Source of the DNA: an uncultured Bacteroidota bacterium
GTDB taxonomy: Bacteria; Bacteroidota; Bacteroidia; Chitinophagales; Chitinophagaceae
Direction: 5' to 3'
Assembly (NCBI GenBank): GCA_937902875.1
Contig: CALFNL010000141.1
Location: forward strand, 1 to 37,199
DNA length: 37,199 nucleotides
Shown: one piece after another, positions 23,232 through 32,203 of the stretch
Position numbering within the stretch: the stretch's first letter is position 1
How the letters are laid out: every line of letters begins with the position of its first letter
Notes under the pieces: generated by a model
Told to the model about the DNA's origin: nothing
Seen by the model: only the letters and a program-made list of their open reading frames with translations
The model's database searches: none
Position numbers and translations under genes: made by a program

Positions 23232-24596
23232 ATGAAAATCATTAACCCCGCTACGGAAGAAGTGCTGGAGGAATTGAGGGAAGAAGATGAAAAGACGATT
23301 CAGGAAAAATACAGGCTACTGAAAAATGGCCAGCCTGCATGGGCGGCTCTGCCAATTGACAGGAGGATTGCCTTCATTGCAAAGTTTTATGATCTGCTGG
23401 AGGCGGAAAAAGATCATCTGGCCGCGACCCTTACAAGTGAAGTGGGAAAACCATTGCAGCAATCTTACAATGAACTGAACGGAGCCCGCGCAAGAATTAA
23501 ATTTTTTATAGACAATTCTGCCAGGTGGCTGAAAGATGAATGGATCATTACTGAAGGAGCCACCCGGGAAAAGATTGCGTATGAACCTCTGGGCGTGATT
23601 GCCAATATCAGCGCCTGGAATTATCCTTATCTGGTAGGAATGAACGTGATCATTCCGGCTTTGATTGGAGGTAATGCGGTATTGTACAAACCCTCGGAAT
23701 ATTCAACCCTCACGGGCTTGGCCATTCAGCAATTATTGTACAGATCAGGTATTCCTGAAAATGTTTTTCAAACAGCTGTTGGCAAAGGAGATGTGGGGGA
23801 AATGATATTGTCGCTGCCTTTGGATGGATATTTTTTTACCGGCAGCTTTCGAACCGGAAAAAGCATCGCGGAAAAAGTAGCGCCCAAGCTGGTTCCCTGC
23901 CAGTTGGAATTAGGTGGAAAGGATCCACTATACGTGATGGATGATATAGAGGATATTGATAAAGTGGCGGAAGCTGCACTGGAGGGGGTTGTGTACAATA
24001 ATGGCCAGAGTTGCTGCGCGGTGGAACGCATCTATGTGCATGAAAAAATTTTTGACCGGTTTGTGGATTCATTTACGCGACATGCAAAAAAATTGCGCAT
24101 TGGCAATCCAGGGGATGCCGACACGGAGATTGGTCCATTAACGAGGAAAGGCCAGGTGGAATTCTTATTGTCGCAGATCCGGGATGCCCGGGATAAGGGA
24201 GCTACAATATTGTGTGGTGGAAATCAACCGGAGCGGAAGGGTTATTTTATTGAACCCACTGTATTGGTGAATGTCAATCACCAAATGAGGCTCATGACGG
24301 AAGAATCGTTCGGTCCGGTAGTGGGAATTCAGAAAGTGAAAGATGACGAAGAAGCCATTCGGCTCATGCAGGACACAGAATATGGCCTAACGGCAGCCGT
24401 GTATTCAAAAAGTTTTGAGAGGGCCGAAACCATCATGAAAGAATTAGACACGGGAACCGTTTATTGGAATTGCTGTGATCGTGTGAGTGCCGGCCTGCCC
24501 TGGTCTGGACGCAGGCATTCGGGCCTTGGTGTCACATTGTCTTACCAGGGAATTCGCGCATTTGTGCAACCTAAAGCATTTCACCTCAGGGGCTAA
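23232..24596 (+). CDS. Aldehyde dehydrogenase of the succinate-semialdehyde type
   Basis: A 454-residue NAD(P)-dependent aldehyde dehydrogenase. Key residues are intact: Asn130 in SAWNYPY, Lys153 in YKPSEYS, Glu226 in LELGGKDP and a catalytic Cys261/Cys262 in NNGQSCCAVERIYVH. The C-terminal ESFGPVVGIQKV and SGLGVTLSYQGIRAFVQ segments are normal for the family. It begins MKIINPATEEV at the ATG at 23232; a TTG six codons upstream is less likely. It ends the forward cluster of permease, ligase, alcohol dehydrogenase and hydrolase. In that context it would oxidise gamma-glutamyl-aminoacetaldehyde to gamma-glutamylglycine, as PuuC oxidises gamma-glutamyl-aminobutyraldehyde. The double cysteine is seen in several ALDHs and is not a defect. 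Confidence 0.92.
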   Translation: MKIINPATEEVLEELREEDEKTIQEKYRLLKNGQPAWAALPIDRRIAFIAKFYDLLEAEKDHLAATLTSEVGKPLQQSYNELNGARARIKFFIDNSARWLKDEWIITEGATREKIAYEPLGVIANISAWNYPYLVGMNVIIPALIGGNAVLYKPSEYSTLTGLAIQQLLYRSGIPENVFQTAVGKGDVGEMILSLPLDGYFFTGSFRTGKSIAEKVAPKLVPCQLELGGKDPLYVMDDIEDIDKVAEAALEGVVYNNGQSCCAVERIYVHEKIFDRFVDSFTRHAKKLRIGNPGDADTEIGPLTRKGQVEFLLSQIRDARDKGATILCGGNQPERKGYFIEPTVLVNVNHQMRLMTEESFGPVVGIQKVKDDEEAIRLMQDTEYGLTAAVYSKSFERAETIMKELDTGTVYWNCCDRVSAGLPWSGRRHSGLGVTLSYQGIRAFVQPKAFHLRG

Positions 24597-24671
24597 ATCG
24601 AATTTGGAAGTTGGATATTTAGATGGATTCATTGACCCCGGCAATTAACAGGTTATACAGGACTAATGCAA

Positions 24672-24679
24672 TAACTTTG
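24672..24679 (+). promoter_or_regulatory. Possible -7 promoter element upstream of the hemerythrin gene
   Basis: TAACTTTG is an exact match to the Bacteroidota -7 box TAnnTTTG, about 82 bp before the hemerythrin-like start. No TTTG lies at the usual 19-21 bp upstream, so this is a half-match only. It would mark the end of the amino-alcohol operon and a new transcript. Confidence 0.3.
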
Positions 24680-24760
24680 CATAGTAATGATCTCCCTCTT
24701 TAAAAACGATTTAAAGGATGCGCAGATTCATTCAGAACCTGCCCTCATCATAACTTTTTT

Positions 24761-25264
24761 ATGAAATCGTCCAAACCGATCAAACGCAATGAAAACCTGC
24801 TTTGGCTGTCACGCGACCATCACCACGGCCTGATGCTGGGGTGGAAGGTGAAGCAGGGATTGCAGAATGGCACGGACTTACGCGAAATAGCGGCCTACGT
24901 TCATTTTTGCTGGGTACATGCTATCATGCCACATTTCAAAGACGAAGAGCAATATCTTTTTGTGGCGCTGCCTGAAAAAGACGGAAAACGATGCCTGGCA
25001 GAAGCACAGCACGCTTATCTGAAACAATTGGCTGAAATCATCAATGATGGCAGCAGGATTCTTTGCGAACATATATTTGAAGAGTTTAGTGAAATGATGG
25101 AAAGACATATCCGCTTTGAAGAAAAAATTTTGTTCCCTTACCTGGAACAGAAATTGAATTCCGAAGAATTAAACAAGATTGGCTGGCAACTGGAGCAAAC
25201 GCATGCCGTGAAATTCGTGGACAACTGGCATCACGAATTCTGGAAGAAGAGAGCAGAGGGATAA
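24761..25264 (+). CDS. Hemerythrin-domain protein
   Basis: A 167-residue, mainly helical cytoplasmic protein with the hemerythrin HHE pattern. SRDHHHGLMLGWKVKQG near 17-33 supplies the first His, HAIMPHFKDEEQYLF around 53-67 the second His and Glu, and MMERHIRFEEKILFPYLE around 118-135 the H-x-x-x-E and the typical ILFPYLE end. These residues would bind a di-iron centre that can sense or carry O2, NO or iron. It has no partner domain, so it is a stand-alone hemerythrin-like protein. It lies between the amino-alcohol cluster and a sugar transporter-kinase pair, without an obvious functional link to either. No signal peptide is present. Confidence 0.85.
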   Translation: MKSSKPIKRNENLLWLSRDHHHGLMLGWKVKQGLQNGTDLREIAAYVHFCWVHAIMPHFKDEEQYLFVALPEKDGKRCLAEAQHAYLKQLAEIINDGSRILCEHIFEEFSEMMERHIRFEEKILFPYLEQKLNSEELNKIGWQLEQTHAVKFVDNWHHEFWKKRAEG

Positions 25265-25358
25265 ACCCGCCCCGAATGCTGAGGATCCTTGGTTCTTCAG
25301 GATTTGTTTTTTATCTTGAAAGACCCTAAGGGATGCGTCTCATACAACTCCTTTCAAT

Positions 25359-26681
25359 ATGCTACAAAGAAAAATAATTCTCTGGTCACTGATAGTGGCC
25401 CTCGGAGGTTTTTTATTTGGATTTGATACGGCCGTAATTTCAGGCGCCGAGCAGGCAATCCAGAAATATTGGTCACTCAATGATTTCCAGCATGGACTCA
25501 CGGTGGCGATTGCCCTCATTGGTACCGCATTTGGCGCCCTGCTGGGTGGAATACCTTCAGACAAACTGGGAAGAAAGGGAACCCTCTTCCTGATAGCGGC
25601 CCTCTTCTTATTCGCTTCATTGGGCACGGCTTTGGCCACCAACTGGTACGCATTCCTCTTATTTCGATTCCTGGGCGGATTGGGAGTTGGCGCATCATCG
25701 GTTACGGCTCCGATTTATATTTCCGAAATTTCGCCTGCCCGGAACCGTGGCAAACTGGTAGCCTTGTTTCAGTTCAATATTGTTTTTGGCATATTGGTTT
25801 CTTATTTATCCAACTATCTCATCGGGCTCAGTGGCGAAGGCTCCTGGCGACTGATGCTGGGTGTGCAGGCTGTTCCTTCCCTGGTATTTCTATTGCTCAT
25901 CCGCTTCATTCCCGAAAGCCCCAGATGGCTGATATTGAAAAGAGGCAGGATTGAAGAAGCCCGTGCCACCATGCAAATCATTGATCCCACCGGTTTTGAC
26001 CAGGACCTCATGGAGATCCAAAAGACGAGCGCAGCGGCCGTGAAAGAATCCGCTTCAATATTCTCTAACAAATATCGAAGGCCGGTTATGCTGGCCATGT
26101 TACTCGCCTTGTTCAACCAACTCTCAGGAATCAACGCCATCATCTATTTTGCGCCCAGGATCTTTGAAATGAGCGGACTGGCAAAGAGCTCATCACTTTT
26201 ATCAACGGTGGGCATTGGAGTGGTAAATTTTTCTTTTACGCTCCTGGCCATGAATTTCATCGACCGCTTTGGAAGAAAGACGCTCATGAAGATTGGATCC
26301 ATTGGACTGGTCCTCACCCTGGGATTGGCATCCTATGCATTTTACCAGCATATAGGAGGTTGGGCCATCACTGTAGCCCTGTTGATGTATATCGCATTTT
26401 TTGCGTTTTCACAGGGCGCGGTGATATGGGTATTCATTTCGGAAATATTTCCAAATGAGGTAAGAGCCAGGGGACAAACTCTGGGCAGCTCCACCCACTG
26501 GATCATGGCCGTGATCATTGCTTTCAATTTCCCCTATTTTGCCGATAAATTTGGCGGGGGTCCCATATTTCTGTTTTTCTGTTTAATGATGATACTGCAA
26601 ATGATTTTTGTTTGGAGAGTGATGCCTGAAACAAAGGGTAAATCGCTTGAACAGATTGGTGACACGGTGATCTTGCACTAA
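25359..26681 (+). CDS. Sugar porter of the major facilitator superfamily
   Basis: A 440-residue inner-membrane protein with twelve hydrophobic segments. It bears the sugar porter signatures: GFLFGFDTAVISGA near 17-30, DKLGRKG near 68-74, PESPRWLILKRGR near 184-196, QLSGINAIIYFAP near 250-262, DRFGRKT in the second half and the C-terminal PETKGKSLEQI. The QLSGIN segment and the overall fit to the XylE/GlcP/FrcP-type porters point to a monosaccharide:H+ symporter. The kinase gene begins 8 bp after its stop, so the two are an operon. With a fructokinase-like partner the substrate is most likely fructose or glucose; this is inference from context. Confidence 0.9.
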   Translation: MLQRKIILWSLIVALGGFLFGFDTAVISGAEQAIQKYWSLNDFQHGLTVAIALIGTAFGALLGGIPSDKLGRKGTLFLIAALFLFASLGTALATNWYAFLLFRFLGGLGVGASSVTAPIYISEISPARNRGKLVALFQFNIVFGILVSYLSNYLIGLSGEGSWRLMLGVQAVPSLVFLLLIRFIPESPRWLILKRGRIEEARATMQIIDPTGFDQDLMEIQKTSAAAVKESASIFSNKYRRPVMLAMLLALFNQLSGINAIIYFAPRIFEMSGLAKSSSLLSTVGIGVVNFSFTLLAMNFIDRFGRKTLMKIGSIGLVLTLGLASYAFYQHIGGWAITVALLMYIAFFAFSQGAVIWVFISEIFPNEVRARGQTLGSSTHWIMAVIIAFNFPYFADKFGGGPIFLFFCLMMILQMIFVWRVMPETKGKSLEQIGDTVILH

Positions 26682-26689
26682 ATATTTGA

Positions 26690-27604
26690 ATGTTGAAGGA
26701 GAACAAGCACTATAGGGTAGTTTGTTTCGGAGAGATACTTTGGGATATTTTGCCCGATGCCAAAATGCCTGGCGGGGCCCCAATGAATGTGGCTTATCAT
26801 TTGAACCAGTTGCAGACGCCAGCTGCGTTGATCAGTTGTGTAGGTGTAGACGTTTTGTCTGAAGAATTGTTGCGTTTCATCGAATCAAAAGGACTCTGCT
26901 CCGATTTCATTCAGCGGGATGCAGAACATCCCACGGGCAAAGTCTTGGCAAGTTTGCATGGCAATGAGGTAAATTATGAAATCCTTCAGCCCGTTGCCTG
27001 GGATTTTATCAGGGCAAGCCAGGCGCTGCAGGAATTGGTAGCAGGATCAGAGTATTTCATATTCGGCAGCCTCGCCGCGCGCAATCAGGTTTCCCGTGAA
27101 ACTCTTTTTCAATTACTCGAAATGGCTTCTTTTAAGATTTTTGATATCAATCTCAGGGAACCTCATTATAAGCAAAAAGTGTTGGAGTATTTGTTGCAGC
27201 ATGCCGACATGCTGAAGCTCAACACCGCGGAACTGGATCTCCTGAGTGAATGGTTTCAATTTCGTGGTAGCGAAAGGGAGCGTATGATGAGTTTGCAGGA
27301 AAGATTTCAGCTTCATACTGTGGTTACCACCCGGGGTGAAAAAGGAGCCATAGCGTTGAATGACGGGGATTTTTATGAACACCATGGGTTTAGAGTGAAA
27401 GTTGCCGACGCGATTGGGGCCGGAGACGCTTTCCTGGCGGCATTCCTCTCAAAATTCATGAGACCCTTGCCGATGGATGAAGCCATTGAGTATGCTTCTG
27501 CAATGGGTGCCTTCGTGGCCACGAGGCAGGGCGCCTGCCCAAGCTATGTAAAAGAGGAAATTGACCAATTCCTGCTGGCGGCTAAGCGTAGCGGTTACGC
27601 ATAA
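26690..27604 (+). CDS. PfkB-family carbohydrate kinase, fructokinase-like
   Basis: A 304-residue cytoplasmic sugar kinase. The start VCFGEILWDILPDAKMPGG and GGAPMNVAYHLNQL (28-41) match the fructokinase branch of the PfkB family, and ADAIGAGDAFLAAFL near 237-251 holds the catalytic Asp in GAGD. Length and motifs are complete. It follows the sugar porter by 8 bp, so it probably phosphorylates the sugar that porter imports. Its last 10 bases overlap the end of the convergent acyl-CoA ligase gene. A kinase for another ketose or for 2-keto-3-deoxygluconate cannot be excluded, but the N-terminal G-E-x-L-W-D pattern favours fructose. Confidence 0.88.
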   Translation: MLKENKHYRVVCFGEILWDILPDAKMPGGAPMNVAYHLNQLQTPAALISCVGVDVLSEELLRFIESKGLCSDFIQRDAEHPTGKVLASLHGNEVNYEILQPVAWDFIRASQALQELVAGSEYFIFGSLAARNQVSRETLFQLLEMASFKIFDINLREPHYKQKVLEYLLQHADMLKLNTAELDLLSEWFQFRGSERERMMSLQERFQLHTVVTTRGEKGAIALNDGDFYEHHGFRVKVADAIGAGDAFLAAFLSKFMRPLPMDEAIEYASAMGAFVATRQGACPSYVKEEIDQFLLAAKRSGYA

Positions 27605-29385
27605 ATCCTTTCAATTACATCTCTGTATTTTTCCATGATCACTTTGCGTTTTAGGCTCAGTTTCGGTGTTAATTCGCCGGTATCGATGGTCCATTCGTCG
27701 GGTAGGAGTTCAAATTTTTTGATCTGCTCCACATGATTAAAGTATTTATTGAAGCTTTCCACCAGTTCCTTATACATTTCGATCACAGCCGGATTCCTGA
27801 TCATGGCCTGATTGGATAATTCTGAAATGCCTTTCTGCCTGGCCCAATCCTTCAAATAGGGGAAGGCCGGAACTATCAAAGCGCCAACAAATTTCCTGTC
27901 GGCCCCAAGCACCATTACCTGCTCGATGAACATGGATTCCTTCAATTTATTCTCAATGGCGAGTGGTGCAACATATTTGCCACCGCTGGTTTTGAACAAT
28001 TCTTTTTTGCGGTCTGTAATGCTCAGGAATTTATCTTCAGACAACATGCCTATATCACCCGTCTTGAGCCAGCCATCAGACATTATTTCCTCGGTGAGAT
28101 CCGGTCTTTTGTAATAGCCCAGCATGATATTGGGCCCCTTACACAGGATCTCACCATCTTCGGCAATTTTCACATCAACCCCGTCAATCAATGGACCCAC
28201 GGTTCCAAATCTCCTGCCTGATTCCTCATATCTGTTTACGGCGATTACCGGCGAAGTTTCGGTAAGCCCATATCCTTCCATGATAGGAATTTTAGCCGCA
28301 GTGAAAATTCTGATCAGTCTTACCTGGCATGCTGCGCCACCTGTTACCACACAGAGCAGATTATTGCCCAGGCCCTCCCTCCATTTACTAAAAACCAATT
28401 TATTGGCTATCGCCAACCGGGAGTTGTACCAAAGGCCCTGGTTGGTATTGATCTCGAATTTTTCTGCCAGTGAATGAGCCCAAAAAAACAATTTCTTCTT
28501 TGTTCCCCGGAGCTCCGCGCCTTTTTGCATGATGCGATCATATACTTTTTCAATTACTCTTGGCACGGCTATGAAAATGCTCGGCCTTACTTCCTGCAGA
28601 TTTTCGCCAATCTTGTCCAGACTTTCCGCATAATAAATTGCCACTCCTTTGAAGAGATAGAGATAGCTCACCATCCTCTCCAGTATATGATTCAGCGGCA
28701 GAAAACTCAGGGCACTCATCCGGGGTTCGTTGGGGAATGCGGGCAGGCAGGCCATTACATTACTCAAAATATTTTTATGACTTAACATCACACCTTTGGG
28801 CGTGCCCGTGGTTCCGGAAGTGTAGATGATGGTGGCCAGGTCTTCGTATTGGATCTTTGCGGAGATATCGCGGATCTTTTGTAGTAAATCCGGACTCGGT
28901 TCGGGCAATAATTCTTTCCAATATCTGGCGTTCACCACATGTTCAAAAGAGAAGATTTCCTGCAGTGAAGGAATCTTATCCCTTATGCTGATCACCTTGT
29001 GAAAAATTTCCTGATCATTCACAAAGATTATTTTCACTTTGGAATCATTTAAAACAAACTGAAGTTCGTTTACATTGATGGTAGGATAGATGGGCACCAG
29101 CACGGCGCCAATTTGCTGTACGGCGAAATCAAGCATCAGCCATTCGGGCCTGTTCTTGCTGATGATGGCGATCTTGTCTCGCGATTCTTCCGTCATATCG
29201 CCGCATGAAATTCCCTGGTTCAATAATCCGCAACTGATCCTTGTGGCGATATCCTGAACCGCCTGGGTAGAATATTTCTTCCATTGGGTTCCTTCCTTGG
29301 CGGCAAACATGTCCTGGAGAGGGTTATTTTCCAGTTGGTATTGGATGCAATCAAATAATCTCCTGGGTTCGGTCATGGCAATCAT
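27595..29385 (-). CDS. Long-chain fatty acid-CoA ligase (AMP-forming)
   Basis: A 596-residue adenylate-forming enzyme that activates long-chain fatty acids to acyl-CoA via acyl-AMP. The P-loop is IIYTSGTTGTPKGVMLSH near 185-202, the A5-type motif is GYGLTETSPVIAV, and the C-terminal hinge region carries LKTGDIG and TDRKKELFKTSGGKYVAP. The size and the FAA1-like spacing match bacterial FadD/ACSL-type ligases. Either of two ATGs (29385 or 29376, three codons on) could start it; neither has a Shine-Dalgarno sequence. It is transcribed toward the fructokinase-like gene, with a 10-bp overlap of the two 3' ends and no terminator between them. It stands alone on its strand, 180 bp after the TPR gene. 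Confidence 0.92.
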   Translation of the reverse strand: MIAMTEPRRLFDCIQYQLENNPLQDMFAAKEGTQWKKYSTQAVQDIATRISCGLLNQGISCGDMTEESRDKIAIISKNRPEWLMLDFAVQQIGAVLVPIYPTINVNELQFVLNDSKVKIIFVNDQEIFHKVISIRDKIPSLQEIFSFEHVVNARYWKELLPEPSPDLLQKIRDISAKIQYEDLATIIYTSGTTGTPKGVMLSHKNILSNVMACLPAFPNEPRMSALSFLPLNHILERMVSYLYLFKGVAIYYAESLDKIGENLQEVRPSIFIAVPRVIEKVYDRIMQKGAELRGTKKKLFFWAHSLAEKFEINTNQGLWYNSRLAIANKLVFSKWREGLGNNLLCVVTGGAACQVRLIRIFTAAKIPIMEGYGLTETSPVIAVNRYEESGRRFGTVGPLIDGVDVKIAEDGEILCKGPNIMLGYYKRPDLTEEIMSDGWLKTGDIGMLSEDKFLSITDRKKELFKTSGGKYVAPLAIENKLKESMFIEQVMVLGADRKFVGALIVPAFPYLKDWARQKGISELSNQAMIRNPAVIEMYKELVESFNKYFNHVEQIKKFELLPDEWTIDTGELTPKLSLKRKVIMEKYRDVIERIYA

Positions 29386-29564
29386 TATTATGATGAATCA
29401 TGGGCAGATCCATTGATCATCGTACAAATTATTATTATTCTCCTCAAGAATAGGAGTTTGATTTTTCAATTTACCTAAAAAAGCATAATAAAAAAAGCTT
29501 TCGCCCTTCCTTTATAATTGTGAATCTATAATGAATGATTCCTTTTCCTGTCAATTACCCGATG

Positions 29565-30581
29565 CTAAAATTTCGTTTGGTAGTATTGTGCAGCTTGCAC
29601 CTTGAATACCCTGCCTCGCTGAAAGGTATTGAATTCATCATAGGCGTCCTGGTGGGTCTGGGTCCAGATCTGGTATCGGGGAAGGTTTGCGGCGGCGCCG
29701 AATATCCACTGGTTATAGGCTTCAAACAGTCCGCTTTGCAACAACTGTCTCTGATATTCAAAAAGGCGCAATGGAAATTTTGCGGCATTGTTTTCAAACC
29801 AATCGAGGATGAACCTGGTTCTAATCATCGCCAGGCTTTCCGGGTCAATTCCTGACGCTGCCAGCGAGGCCTGCTTGTTCATGGAGCCAAGGAAGGCTTT
29901 TTCAAATTCATTCTTCTTTTTGCTGTCATATTCTTTTAGCAGGTCGGCAGATGAAAAAAGCTTCTTGTATCCATCGAGCAAAACATTCTTGATTTCGGCA
30001 GCGCGCTGCGAATAGCTCTCCAGATTCATGAACATCTCACCATATATAAGGCTCCATACTTTGTCAACGGTAAAATAATAATATTTGCAGGCATTATAAT
30101 AATTGCCAGGATAATTTGGATCCACTTCTATGCCTTTTTCCCATTGTTTGATGGCATCATAATCTTTTTTTGACCAAAGTAATTCTCCATATTCGTTATT
30201 GAGGGCTCCGCTGTTCGGAAATTTATGGAGGCCCTTACTATATAATTTTGCGCATTCCTTTGTGTCTTCGATCGACTTGTAGATATTGCCAGCTATCTGA
30301 AATGACTGAACGTCTGCTTCGTCGCTTTCCAAAACCGGCTTGATGGTTTCAAGCGACCTCGCGAAGTCTCTTTGCAAATAATAGGCATAGGCGATATCTT
30401 TTAGTATCCCGATATCTTTTGGTTTTTGCAGCAAAGCCTTGTTGAGAACCAGGATGGCGTTGCCCAAATCGCCCTGTTTCATGAAATTGCGGGCGGTTTC
30501 CTGCAGCGTTGCCGCGTCCTGTTGCGCAAGAGCACCCAGGAACCCAATTGCCAGACCTGCCAATAATAATAATTTCTTCAT
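29565..30581 (-). CDS. Secreted TPR-repeat protein
   Basis: A 338-residue protein with a signal peptide (MKKLLLLAGLAIGFLGALAQ). Residues about 22-180 form tetratricopeptide repeats: for example GDLGNAILVLNKALLQKPKD at 36-55, then RDFARSLETIKPVLESDEAD, a third at AKLYSKGLHKFPNSGALNNE and a fourth at DYDAIKQWEKGIEVDPNYPG. The remaining C-terminal part has no motif I can name; it is rich in aromatic residues and helices. TPR proteins serve as protein-interaction scaffolds, so this is likely a periplasmic adaptor or assembly factor, but partners are unknown. It lies 147 bp downstream of DUF1015 and 179 bp upstream of the acyl-CoA ligase, on the same strand. Confidence 0.85.
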   Translation of the reverse strand: MKKLLLLAGLAIGFLGALAQQDAATLQETARNFMKQGDLGNAILVLNKALLQKPKDIGILKDIAYAYYLQRDFARSLETIKPVLESDEADVQSFQIAGNIYKSIEDTKECAKLYSKGLHKFPNSGALNNEYGELLWSKKDYDAIKQWEKGIEVDPNYPGNYYNACKYYYFTVDKVWSLIYGEMFMNLESYSQRAAEIKNVLLDGYKKLFSSADLLKEYDSKKKNEFEKAFLGSMNKQASLAASGIDPESLAMIRTRFILDWFENNAAKFPLRLFEYQRQLLQSGLFEAYNQWIFGAAANLPRYQIWTQTHQDAYDEFNTFQRGRVFKVQAAQYYQTKF

Positions 30582-30728
30582 GTTACAGTTGACAATTATT
30601 AATGGAAATTAAGTGCGATGATTGCATCGATTTTGGAATTCATTGCAAGATCACAAATTTTTAACAGATTATCCGGGCCGCGGCCCATATTGTGAAAACA
30701 GGCATGCAATAGAGGTTAAATCCCTGAT

Positions 30729-31982
30729 TCATCGAATGAGGTTGGTAAGGAGACCGTCTCTCAACTTAGGTTCGAACCATGTGCTCTTGGGCGGCATCAC
30801 ATTTCCCGTGTCGGCAATATCAAATAATTGTTGAATGCTTACCGGATATAGAGACAAGGCCAATTTCATTTCTCCACTATCTACCCTTTTTTCTAATTCT
30901 CCAAGGCCACGGATACCACCTACGAAATCAATTCGCTTATCGGTTCGGGGATCACGAATGCCAAGGATTTTATCCAGCACATTGTTCTGGAGGATACTCA
31001 CATCCAGTATGCCAATGGGATCTTTGGGGAATGTTCCCGGCTTTGCGATCAATTTATACCATTTTCCGTTTATGTACACTCCAAATTCATGCAGGGTTTT
31101 GGGAGAGAAGGGTTCCCTGCCTGCCTGCGAAATTTCAAAATTCTCCAAAAGCCGACTGAAAAATTCATCCGCGCTCAAACCATTCAAATCTCTTACAAGC
31201 CTGTTGTAGTCCATGATATGAAGCTGATTGGCGGGAAAGAGGGTCGTGAGGAAATAATCAGCGCCGGGATTCGAACCATGGTCAAGTGCCTGCCTCGCTT
31301 TTGCGGCACTGGCGGCGCGATGATGGCCGTCGGCAATATAAGTGCAGGGAACTTTTTTGGCAAAAATCTGTGTGATGTTATTGATGGTCTGGTCGTCGCT
31401 TACTACCCAAATGGTGTGGCTGATTCCATCATCGGCAATAAAATTATATACGGGTGATTTTTCATTTTGCCATTTTTGAATCAGTTCATCCAATTCATCC
31501 ACATTCCGGTAAGCCAGAAATATATTACCGGTTTGCGCACCCGTAGCTATAATATGGTTGATGCGGTCCTGCTCTTTATCGGGCCTGGTAAATTCATGCT
31601 TCTTAATAATATTGTTTTCGTAATCGTCAATGGAAGATGCGGCAACCAGTCCCGTCTGTTTCCTGGCCATGTTGCCGGCAGAGTCTCCGGGCATGACGAG
31701 TTCGTAGATATAGTAGCAGGGTTTACTCTCCCTGAACAATACTTCTCTCTGAATAAATGCGTCGAGATTTTGTTTGGCTTTTTCATAAACCAGGGGTGAA
31801 TGCGGGTCCTCGTCTTCCGGCAGGTCAATCTCAGACTTGGTTATATGGAGAAATGAATTCGGGTTGCCCTGGGCTTCCTGCCTGGCTTCCTTGCTATTTA
31901 ATACGTCGTAGGGGCGCGAAGCCACTTGTTTAGCATATTGAGCCTGCGGGCGCAATGCCTTGAAGGGAACAATGAGCGTCAT
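30729..31982 (-). CDS. DUF1015 family protein (serine-pathway neighbour)
   Basis: A 417-residue cytoplasmic protein of the DUF1015 family. Marks visible are the N-terminal RPYDVLNSKEAR, HEFTRPDKEQDRINH, the central IADGHHRAASAAKAR and the C-terminal FVGGIRGLGELEKRV. The family has no settled biochemical role but is repeatedly found with serine-biosynthesis genes, and a kinase-like function with free serine has been shown for relatives in archaea. Here SerC lies upstream on the same strand, 221 bp away, with no serA between them. The gene is normal in length and composition. The ADGHH stretch probably holds catalytic or metal residues, but that is only a reading of conservation. Confidence 0.85.
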   Translation of the reverse strand: MTLIVPFKALRPQAQYAKQVASRPYDVLNSKEARQEAQGNPNSFLHITKSEIDLPEDEDPHSPLVYEKAKQNLDAFIQREVLFRESKPCYYIYELVMPGDSAGNMARKQTGLVAASSIDDYENNIIKKHEFTRPDKEQDRINHIIATGAQTGNIFLAYRNVDELDELIQKWQNEKSPVYNFIADDGISHTIWVVSDDQTINNITQIFAKKVPCTYIADGHHRAASAAKARQALDHGSNPGADYFLTTLFPANQLHIMDYNRLVRDLNGLSADEFFSRLLENFEISQAGREPFSPKTLHEFGVYINGKWYKLIAKPGTFPKDPIGILDVSILQNNVLDKILGIRDPRTDKRIDFVGGIRGLGELEKRVDSGEMKLALSLYPVSIQQLFDIADTGNVMPPKSTWFEPKLRDGLLTNLIR

Positions 31983-32203
31983 AATTACTTACAAGAGTTT
32001 ATTCCGGAAATCGGTCCTGGTTTTTGGATGATAATGGATAGCGGGCCTTGAACAACTGCGGGGGCATCAGGATTTACGATACAAGACATAGGTTTAAACC
32101 TAATGGCTGCAAGATAGGCATTGGATTCTTATTCAACGCTTCTTTGTTTTTCATATAAGGATGATCAAATAAGATTTCTTTGATCCGCCATATCACCTGA
32201 TCA

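Noticed and set aside
27595-27604. Overlap of kinase and acyl-CoA ligase stop regions as a possible annotation error
   Set aside because: Both C-termini read normally and both stop codons are present, so a true 10-bp tail-to-tail overlap is accepted.
30616-30629. CGATG-ATTG-CATCG inverted repeat upstream of the TPR gene
   Set aside because: Five-bp arms are common by chance and there is no T-run or promoter box nearby.
30769-30778. GGTTCGAACC, resembling a tRNA T-arm
   Set aside because: It lies inside the DUF1015 coding frame and no acceptor, D-arm or anticodon stem can be built around it.
31264-31277. CCGGGATTCGAACC, resembling a reverse-strand tRNA 3' end
   Set aside because: It encodes the GSNPG part of DUF1015 in frame, and no cloverleaf forms around it.
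32089-32102. Perfect 14-bp palindrome TAGGTTTAAACCTA between serC and DUF1015
   Set aside because: A perfect palindrome of this length is expected about twice by chance in 37 kb, and no promoter box is placed to make it an operator.
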